A stretch of 64,000 bases of DNA from a virus: positions 1 through 64,000 of the IMG/VR virus record IMGVR_UViG_3300021085_000009; one strand, written 5' to 3'. The notes beneath the pieces were generated by a model, which had not been told where the DNA came from, did not search any database, and saw only the letters and a list, made by a program, of their open reading frames with translations. The position numbers and the translations under genes were made by a program. Below are positions 58,701-64,000 of the stretch, in pieces. How positions within the stretch are numbered: the stretch's first letter is position 1; every line of letters begins with the position of its first letter.

Positions 58701-61338
58701 CCGCGACATACATGCCCCAGTCAGTCGCGCCGGCAAGCGCTGTATTCATCAGAGACGCACTATAAGTGGTATAACCAATACCGTACATACCACTAATCGA
58801 TGCATCTGTAGGATTATAAGAAGATCCTATAGTATAGATTGGACTTGATTTGCCACCGCTGCTCCCTACGTTATTATAGCCACCAACAAGGTGCCCAGTG
58901 TGATGGCTTAATCTGCCATATCCAGACCCCAGTGTATTATTAGAAAACCGCCATGTTTGATCTACATACATATGGCCATTATTATCTGGATGAATTTGGA
59001 ATATAGTACTACCGTTTTGGGCATACATTCGCATTCCACCTTCCCATCCGTTGGAGTGCGATTTAATAGTGAATCTTTCAGTGGCCTCTTTGACCATTTC
59101 ACCAGTACCAAGTAATGTTAAGTTAGTTGTGCCACTAACTCCGCCATCTTTGAATACAATATTTTCTCCGCCTGATGTAGCAATTCTTAAATGGCCACCT
59201 TCTTGAGCATCAATAAATCCTCTTTCAGTGGAAATACCATCACCGCTGGTTGTGTGGAATTTTATAGGAGAGCCATGGAATACATCGATACCTTGACCAA
59301 CTACTGCTCTACCTGTAGTACCCATAGTTCCGTTAGGATCTTCGTTAACTTCCATAGCAGTTGTTTCGTGAATAGTATATCCACTTGGCAATCCATTTTC
59401 AACTGATGTTGGTATTGTTGCTCTGCCCCAACCAGATCTACCAAAACCTAATTGTTTTATTTTTAGAGTATACGAGGTATTCCAGTTAGTCATATAAACT
59501 TGAAGTTTACCAGTACCGTATGTTCTGTCAGCAGTATTATATAACATACGCACTTGATTTATAGTGCGGTTACCGTGTCTTACAGCATTAAGAATTTGAA
59601 TTGAACCCTGACCATATGACCATGCCGCTTCTATTTTCACATAGTTGTGTCTGCTACTCTCATTATCATATATTTCTATAATATCGGCTTTACGAGATCC
59701 GGTAAAGTTTGCAACAGTTACCCATTGATTATTAGCGGCTCCACTTAGACTTACAGTATCTCCGCTACTTAACTCAACTCCAGCAATACTTGCATAACCT
59801 GGAATGATTGCATTACCTGCAACATTTAATGATGTTCCAGTTGATGATGGATCTAAATAATAATTAGCATTGTCAGAATCATAAAAGACTGGTGCTCGGA
59901 AAGACCCTACAGATTCTGTATAAGGAACTTCACCAAAATAGAATCTTCCACTAAGTTCTTGCATATATGCAGTTCGTGCAGTACCAGTATGGAAAGAGAT
60001 ATAAGGATTACCGGTATCGTAAACAGCAAGGTTACCTGCGCTTGTCAATGTTGAAGTTGTTCCTCCTTGTACCTTAGGAGATGCTAACATACTAACAGTA
60101 CTAAATTTTCCGGCATTATCAAGCTGAGCTTTTTCTGAAGTACCAGTAAAGAATTTTAAACTATTACGATAGTAAATGCTCATTCTATCTTGGTCTGCAA
60201 AGTTATCCCATGCTCCCTCTGTTATTCCAAGAGGGCTAGAAGTTGTAGTATCGCCGAAGTGGAGTTCTCCACCTTGAGCCATACGAATTCGTTTAATAGC
60301 ACCAGTAGAATAAGTTCCTATCTCAGTAGTATTATCTGATTTACCTGCCAAACTACCATTTACTGTTAAGTTTCCACTAATTGCAACATTAAACTGATTA
60401 AATGTAACAGAACCAGTTGAACCAGTTCCAGTTAGATCAAATTCAAAAGTATTAGACCCAGTTCCTTTAATTTCTAATGCATTATTGCCAGTATCGTATA
60501 TTACTAAAGAACCAGGTTGTGAATTAGTATGTCCTAGCATTAATGACCCATATAGCTTTGAACTACCTACAGGGTCTACATAAAAATCTGTGTTTGAAGA
60601 ATCGTAAAAGACACTAGCTCTCATGTCAGAGGCTGATGAAATTCTTGATCTTGTCGATGATACTACACCGGTATGGTCAATCTTTAAAGCAGTTTTTGAA
60701 CCTGATCCATATGAGTCTGTAGTTGAAAGATACATTTTAGTACCATAACTACCATCCGATCTTACATAGATACCTGCATGTGCATTTGTGCCATCTGATG
60801 TGTCTGAAGCGCCAAATGTAATAGCACCACCGGCGTGATCGGTAGCACTGTTTGGATCAAGGTGAAGTGACCCTGTTCCCCCGCCCTGGGTTGTCTCACT
60901 CCATACTTGAGAATAATGGAGATTTAGTTTAATCATCTCAGAAGTAGCTGCAGGATTTGTGTAATATGCTGTATTGTCAAGGTCTCTGAATGTCGTACCA
61001 TCAACACCACTTGCATTAGCTTTTAAAAAGATTAAAGCTGGATTTGCGTAACCTGTATTATCAACTTGAAGGCCTTGAGAATTAATATAAAGGGTAGAAC
61101 TATTTCCATTACCAATACGAGTCTTCCATGAGTTAATACTAGTACTAGTTATACCTTGATATAGATAGCCACCCGCTCTAACAGACATATCACCATTCAC
61201 CTCAAGCTTGAGGTTAGTAGAGTCCATTGCGGATTTAGCTTGGTTTATAGCGACGGATGGAACGCTTTGAATGTTACCACCGGCATCGACTACTAATATG
61301 CCATTAACTTCTAATCCGTCACCGGTTCTAAATGCCAT
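55747..61338 (-). CDS. Large tail fibre with S74-type chaperone domain
   Basis: An 1863-residue fibre protein. Most is beta-rich repeat with at least six copies of a DSxNxxYYxxP-type motif, e.g. YDSNNANYYLNPAST. Near residues 800-1215 two about 110-residue segments look duplicated (SPIYTIGSSYNP and NPIYTIGSAYNP). The C-terminus (YSDRRVKENIVQIDNALEKV, GFIAQDVNEVAPELV) is the intramolecular chaperone (peptidase S74) that trimerises the fibre and then cleaves itself, followed by a coiled coil. It binds the host receptor. Late promoter at 61372-61379. Confidence 0.9.
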   Translation of the reverse strand: MAFRTGDGLEVNGILVVDAGGNIQSVPSVAINQAKSAMDSTNLKLEVNGDMSVRAGGYLYQGITSTSINSWKTRIGNGNSSTLYINSQGLQVDNTGYANPALIFLKANASGVDGTTFRDLDNTAYYTNPAATSEMIKLNLHYSQVWSETTQGGGTGSLHLDPNSATDHAGGAITFGASDTSDGTNAHAGIYVRSDGSYGTKMYLSTTDSYGSGSKTALKIDHTGVVSSTRSRISSASDMRASVFYDSSNTDFYVDPVGSSKLYGSLMLGHTNSQPGSLVIYDTGNNALEIKGTGSNTFEFDLTGTGSTGSVTFNQFNVAISGNLTVNGSLAGKSDNTTEIGTYSTGAIKRIRMAQGGELHFGDTTTSSPLGITEGAWDNFADQDRMSIYYRNSLKFFTGTSEKAQLDNAGKFSTVSMLASPKVQGGTTSTLTSAGNLAVYDTGNPYISFHTGTARTAYMQELSGRFYFGEVPYTESVGSFRAPVFYDSDNANYYLDPSSTGTSLNVAGNAIIPGYASIAGVELSSGDTVSLSGAANNQWVTVANFTGSRKADIIEIYDNESSRHNYVKIEAAWSYGQGSIQILNAVRHGNRTINQVRMLYNTADRTYGTGKLQVYMTNWNTSYTLKIKQLGFGRSGWGRATIPTSVENGLPSGYTIHETTAMEVNEDPNGTMGTTGRAVVGQGIDVFHGSPIKFHTTSGDGISTERGFIDAQEGGHLRIATSGGENIVFKDGGVSGTTNLTLLGTGEMVKEATERFTIKSHSNGWEGGMRMYAQNGSTIFQIHPDNNGHMYVDQTWRFSNNTLGSGYGRLSHHTGHLVGGYNNVGSSGGKSSPIYTIGSSYNPTDASISGMYGIGYTTYSASLMNTALAGATDWGMYVAANGTGRVWLDGHNGNISSAGSVYASTFYDSNNANYYLNPASTSFLDSISVKVGAENTGGANSSTVGLIMRYGGSSYNNNTWAHKFHKHDHGGGVPLYLSETIGTGAWSGMQRWGSYSGDNYKNVFFSALKVVGSVDADAFYDRNNSAYFLNPSAQGGNSLKTIGDWRQDSGTWSGEVAGKMQYHANNWYIQSSSETIFRNASGVNTMIQNMSSGEMTLTGDLRLSANANLTRLAHHSGHLEGTYNNVGSNGTNSNPIYTIGSAYNPSSTALGNMYGVGYASASAGYITGGLNTGNWGMYVAADGDARVWLEASSGRVCSLADMRSAAFYDIDDTGYYMDLSTNDNSLVMRGTIHVGPEGNIGLGNTTHPKRVIPGAAAAWAGSGTTTGQIVIDLPGTLANYDMLYFEVDVYEYSGKNATKIIVGGHNWNSGGNGNTGSTMWHNVGVKVIGDMDKPIYFGWRNNGSVNKRVMVIGEPASSWSYGTVRVSSVSGADDFYVGSIDYTGDWAVTQSTSSSVFTKSPTTDFNSVGTQTLKTHGRMQAYGYQGNGNVGGTGSASWHPSGVYSNGTNWLYGQIVMNNNYISGCRYIAVGADNSESHILRRNNANNTEIRTHASGTAGLLVRNGSDQFRFQLYGDGTNYGFLDNTWGSWDLQKTTNGHLYMNENTAYYLNPPTSSLLNNVTIAGQLNMNAGNYEGSIVFGAVDSWHTGIRQHDDADAELRIWAANSNGRIHIATGYNGEPASISRPTDGFVVDHNNVGIGPGFQSIDPSEKLHVIGNMKLTGNLIGNANSATFKANTVTSYGSWCTSGSRGGYDGIVFDNGGDAAIMFDGSGNGGAYRQSGGGWYYYFHVGNNCLGLNESTTSSSYGAYLTGSFYATGNITAYSDRRVKENIVQIDNALEKVNKLEGVYYNRIDDESKTKEIGFIAQDVNEVAPELVTYAEDVDQYGVKYGNTTALLVEAVKELTQQVKDLKQEIKEIKNVK

Positions 61339-61371
61339 TTCTTAATCCTCTATTTGTATATTTCATATTAC

Positions 61372-61379
61372 TATTTATA
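61372..61379 (-). promoter_or_regulatory. Late promoter (TATAAATA) for the tail fibre
   Basis: The minus strand reads TATAAATAG, about 34 bases before the fibre start. Confidence 0.7.
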
Positions 61380-61389
61380 GGTAAATCCA

Positions 61390-64000
61390 CTATATCATTC
61401 TCCTAAATTTAAATATATAATTACTAGCACTGGTGGAATTGTGTGTCGCTCTTAGCTGTAGCATTAAATTGTCTCCGCCACTTGGATGTCTTAGTGTTCT
61501 TAAGAATATATTTCCGTCATTTGGCGCATGGCCTGCTCTATGCAAAGTAATTTCATCAACCTCGTTGCTATTAGTGCCGCCATTATACCAACTCATAACA
61601 CCTGAATAATATTCTTGATAATGATATCTAGGAACATCGCTATCAGCGTATATTTGTACTATATAGGTTCCAGTCGATAAATCAGTACCGTTTATTCCAG
61701 TATCTTGCCATGAAGTAGTTAATTGTGCTGAGACAGTTACTGTATATAACTGATCAACATCACTACCAGATGTCATTGTTAGACCAGTATGTTGTACATT
61801 ACCAGCAAACTTTGCACTTGTAGTTGTGTGGTTCGGATCTACATAATATGTAGTATCGTCAGAATCATAATAGACTGGCGATCTAGTCGCGTGATATATG
61901 TGAGTTCCGCTATTCCAGGTTCTAACTCCCCAACTGCCATCCGCAGATAATAGGCCAAACCCAGCAGTATCAAAATAAACATAACCTTGTAAAGCGTCGC
62001 TTCCGTTATAGTATTTAATACCACCGGTTGTTGTGTGGCCAGACTTATATCTTAGATAACTACTATTCCCTTCATCAAGAAACCGGACATCATCATTAAA
62101 ATGTAATTGATTGACATAATTTATATCGTTGTTTGCAATATGATGGCTTCTTCCCCAATGAATGTAACTAGTACTATTAGTATCATAATAGAACAACGTT
62201 GAATCAGTACCATTATTTCTTGTGTTCCACGTAAATCGATATCCTGAGTCCCAGTCCCAATGGACTCCGTATCTAATATTGTTAGTGCCACCTTCTCCAA
62301 AGTATAAATCAGAATCACCACTATCAGTAGCACCAATATGAACTATATCATTAATGTGTGTAATGTCGCCGCTTCCATTACCAAGTTGAGTATTGCCAGA
62401 AACATTTAATGTTGTAGCATTTAATGTCGAAAGAGTTAATGCATTAAATACTGAGGTACTGCCAGGGTTTGAGTAATAATTTGTATTGTCGCTATCATAA
62501 AAAATAGGAGCTCTCATTTGAGAACTTGCAATTACCGCGCCGTTATCTCCATGAATAGTTAATCGTTCTGTTGCTGTTCCAGCGTTAGAAGGTTTAAATA
62601 CTATATTTCTACTTGTAGTACCACCCTGAATAAAGAAATCAATTTGGGCATCCCATGCAGCCATACTGAATATGTTACTGCCATAGTTTATTTTACCATT
62701 CCAGTTCATATCGGTACCACCAATCTGAACTTGATTGCCGTTCCACGATACTTGAGGATTTCCACCTGTGCCTACAGCAAAATCTGCTTTACCAGAGTTA
62801 TTACCACCACCGTTAACCATAAACTTATTAACTACTGAAGTTTCAGATGGATCAGTATAATATGCTGTATTATCAGAAGAGTAATATCTTTCTGATCTTA
62901 AATTTCTTCCATAAAAATATCCATCATGATTAAATTCTGCGGTTTTTGTGAATGTGCCTCTTCCCGTTGATGATGAGGTTGTTCCATGTTTCTTCTGATA
63001 GACTTGCATTGTACCAGAACCACCAGAAAATTGACGTAACATAAACATACCAGCGTTTACATCACCTGAATAACCTGGAGTCCAAGAATCAGTCTGAGCT
63101 CCGTCATAAGTAGCATTTACCGAAAGTGTTGCAGTATTACTTCCTGTTGCACCATGTAATTTTAAGTATGAACCCAATCTAATTTCAGATGTACTATTAG
63201 ACATCACTAAATTACCAGCAATACTTGTATTACCAGTTAATGATGGATTTGCTAATGGAGCTTTTGTCGCAATACTATTAGTAACTGTTGTACTAAAGTT
63301 TGCGTCATCTCCAAGCGCCGCGGCTAATTCGTTTAGTGTGTCTAATGTAGTTGGTGCAGAATCAGTAATTGCGGCGACAATAGTTGACTGAGTTGCGTAT
63401 CCGTTATTTGAAAGGTATGTTCCTACTCTTGCATCTGTGTAGTAGAGATTAGATCCTTCTGATAAATTTCCAGTATTATGGTTGTTAAGATTAGAAGCCT
63501 GTGTTGCTGTACCAGACAATGAACCTGTAATATCACCGGTAATAGTACCAGTAACTGTAATACCAGAACCTGTAACTGCTAATTTTGTATTACCTCCAAC
63601 ATTAAAAGTTTGTCCTGATACATTAGAAGAAGCTCCATATAATATTGAGCCTCCGGCATAAGTATCAACTGGACCAATATACATTGTGTTACTACCATTG
63701 AGAATCATAGTTCTGGTATATGCACCAGCAGAATCTCTCATTCTAATAGCGGTATTATTACTTGTAAATGATAACTGACCACTCATCTCAGTAGCACCAA
63801 CATTTTTAAAATCAGCACTATTAAATGTAATGTCTCCAGTAGATGAATTTATACTTAATTGACCTGTATCATCTGTTATGCCATTTCTTGCTCTTACTGT
63901 TCCATCAAAATATGCACCTTGACTACTATTTACATAGAAATAATTGTCTGATACTAAAACAACTCCATCATTTCTAACTCTAAATAGGTCTAAACTAGAA
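61390..64000 (-). CDS. Tail fibre-like protein, 5' end outside window
   Basis: The reading frame is open from the window edge and ends at 61390. A Met at 63786 is internal, since the frame continues upstream through coding sequence of the same kind. About 870 residues are seen. Features: NLYYTDARVGTYLSNNGYAT, DSAPTTLDTLNELAAALGDD, and DNTxYYxxP repeats shared with the neighbouring fibre, in a typical long-fibre beta repeat. The C-terminus (ASNYIFKFRRMI) has no S74 domain. Likely a fibre or fibre-base subunit working with the S74 fibre. Confidence 0.85.
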   Translation of the reverse strand, partial: SSLDLFRVRNDGVVLVSDNYFYVNSSQGAYFDGTVRARNGITDDTGQLSINSSTGDITFNSADFKNVGATEMSGQLSFTSNNTAIRMRDSAGAYTRTMILNGSNTMYIGPVDTYAGGSILYGASSNVSGQTFNVGGNTKLAVTGSGITVTGTITGDITGSLSGTATQASNLNNHNTGNLSEGSNLYYTDARVGTYLSNNGYATQSTIVAAITDSAPTTLDTLNELAAALGDDANFSTTVTNSIATKAPLANPSLTGNTSIAGNLVMSNSTSEIRLGSYLKLHGATGSNTATLSVNATYDGAQTDSWTPGYSGDVNAGMFMLRQFSGGSGTMQVYQKKHGTTSSSTGRGTFTKTAEFNHDGYFYGRNLRSERYYSSDNTAYYTDPSETSVVNKFMVNGGGNNSGKADFAVGTGGNPQVSWNGNQVQIGGTDMNWNGKINYGSNIFSMAAWDAQIDFFIQGGTTSRNIVFKPSNAGTATERLTIHGDNGAVIASSQMRAPIFYDSDNTNYYSNPGSTSVFNALTLSTLNATTLNVSGNTQLGNGSGDITHINDIVHIGATDSGDSDLYFGEGGTNNIRYGVHWDWDSGYRFTWNTRNNGTDSTLFYYDTNSTSYIHWGRSHHIANNDINYVNQLHFNDDVRFLDEGNSSYLRYKSGHTTTGGIKYYNGSDALQGYVYFDTAGFGLLSADGSWGVRTWNSGTHIYHATRSPVYYDSDDTTYYVDPNHTTTSAKFAGNVQHTGLTMTSGSDVDQLYTVTVSAQLTTSWQDTGINGTDLSTGTYIVQIYADSDVPRYHYQEYYSGVMSWYNGGTNSNEVDEITLHRAGHAPNDGNIFLRTLRHPSGGDNLMLQLRATHNSTSASNYIFKFRRMI

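Noticed and set aside
1-64000. CRISPR arrays, insertion sequences, tRNA genes, integrase
   Set aside because: No repeat-spacer arrays, transposase, tRNA fold or integrase sequence was seen on either strand.

Overview
The window is a 64 kb piece of a T4-like myovirus genome. It holds the T4 replication-recombination set (gp41, gp43, gp44, gp45, gp46, gp47, gp62, UvsW, UvsX, UvsY, RegA), the late sigma factor gp55, and the head-neck-tail block (gp13 to gp23). Every gene I support is on the minus strand, so transcription runs from high to low coordinates. The DNA is AT-rich. Companion genes (ThyX, ribosomal protein bS21, Hsp20, GroES, a CobS-like ATPase with a VWA protein, S74-type tail fibres) are typical of marine T4-like phages, and bS21 with strong AT bias fits a phage of a SAR11-like or related alphaproteobacterium. 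The host is inference.

Layout, high to low coordinate: 64000-55575 tail-fibre genes (the first continues past the window edge) and a small partner; 55509-49984 small structural proteins, neck (gp13, gp14), sheath terminator (gp15), terminase (gp16, gp17); 49898-42137 sheath, tube, portal, protease, scaffold, major capsid protein and a second tube-like protein; 42099-28896 recombination and replication (UvsY, UvsW, an Sm-like protein, gp55, gp47, gp46, VWA and AAA+ proteins, sliding clamp, clamp loader, RegA); 28814-22664 Hsp20, DNA polymerase, NTP pyrophosphatase-like, primase-like, SleB-type endolysin, GroES, nuclease; 22596-16889 a nucleotide and DNA modification operon; 16863-13002 bS21, UvsX, gp41 helicase, ThyX; 12881-11500 tiny genes; 11461-474 putative head-packaged proteins; 472-1 an overlapping spanin pair.

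Two regions stand out. First, 22596-16889 reads as one operon between two promoters. It encodes a ThyA-fold enzyme with the Asp that marks dCMP hydroxymethylase, dCMP deaminase, a glycosyltransferase, a cytosine-5 methyltransferase and two sugar-nucleotide enzymes. This suggests hydroxymethylcytosine DNA carrying a uronate-derived sugar. The methyltransferase and glycosyltransferase end in a short tail like that of the phage DNA polymerase, which may tether them to the sliding clamp. Second, a dozen genes at 11461-3733 begin with a variant of M-K-x-F-K followed by an LxE or IxE site. This resembles the T4 capsid-targeting sequence cut by the gp21 protease. Several carry enzyme folds (P-loop kinase, NMNAT-like nucleotidyltransferase, ligase-like protein), suggesting an injected protein set.

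Regulation: nine minus-strand promoters share TGTACA, exactly 17 bp, then TATAAT with an extended TGG; a tenth copy points the other way. T4-type late promoters (TATAAATA) precede many structural genes. A 41-51 bp element lies directly upstream of three of the early-type promoters.
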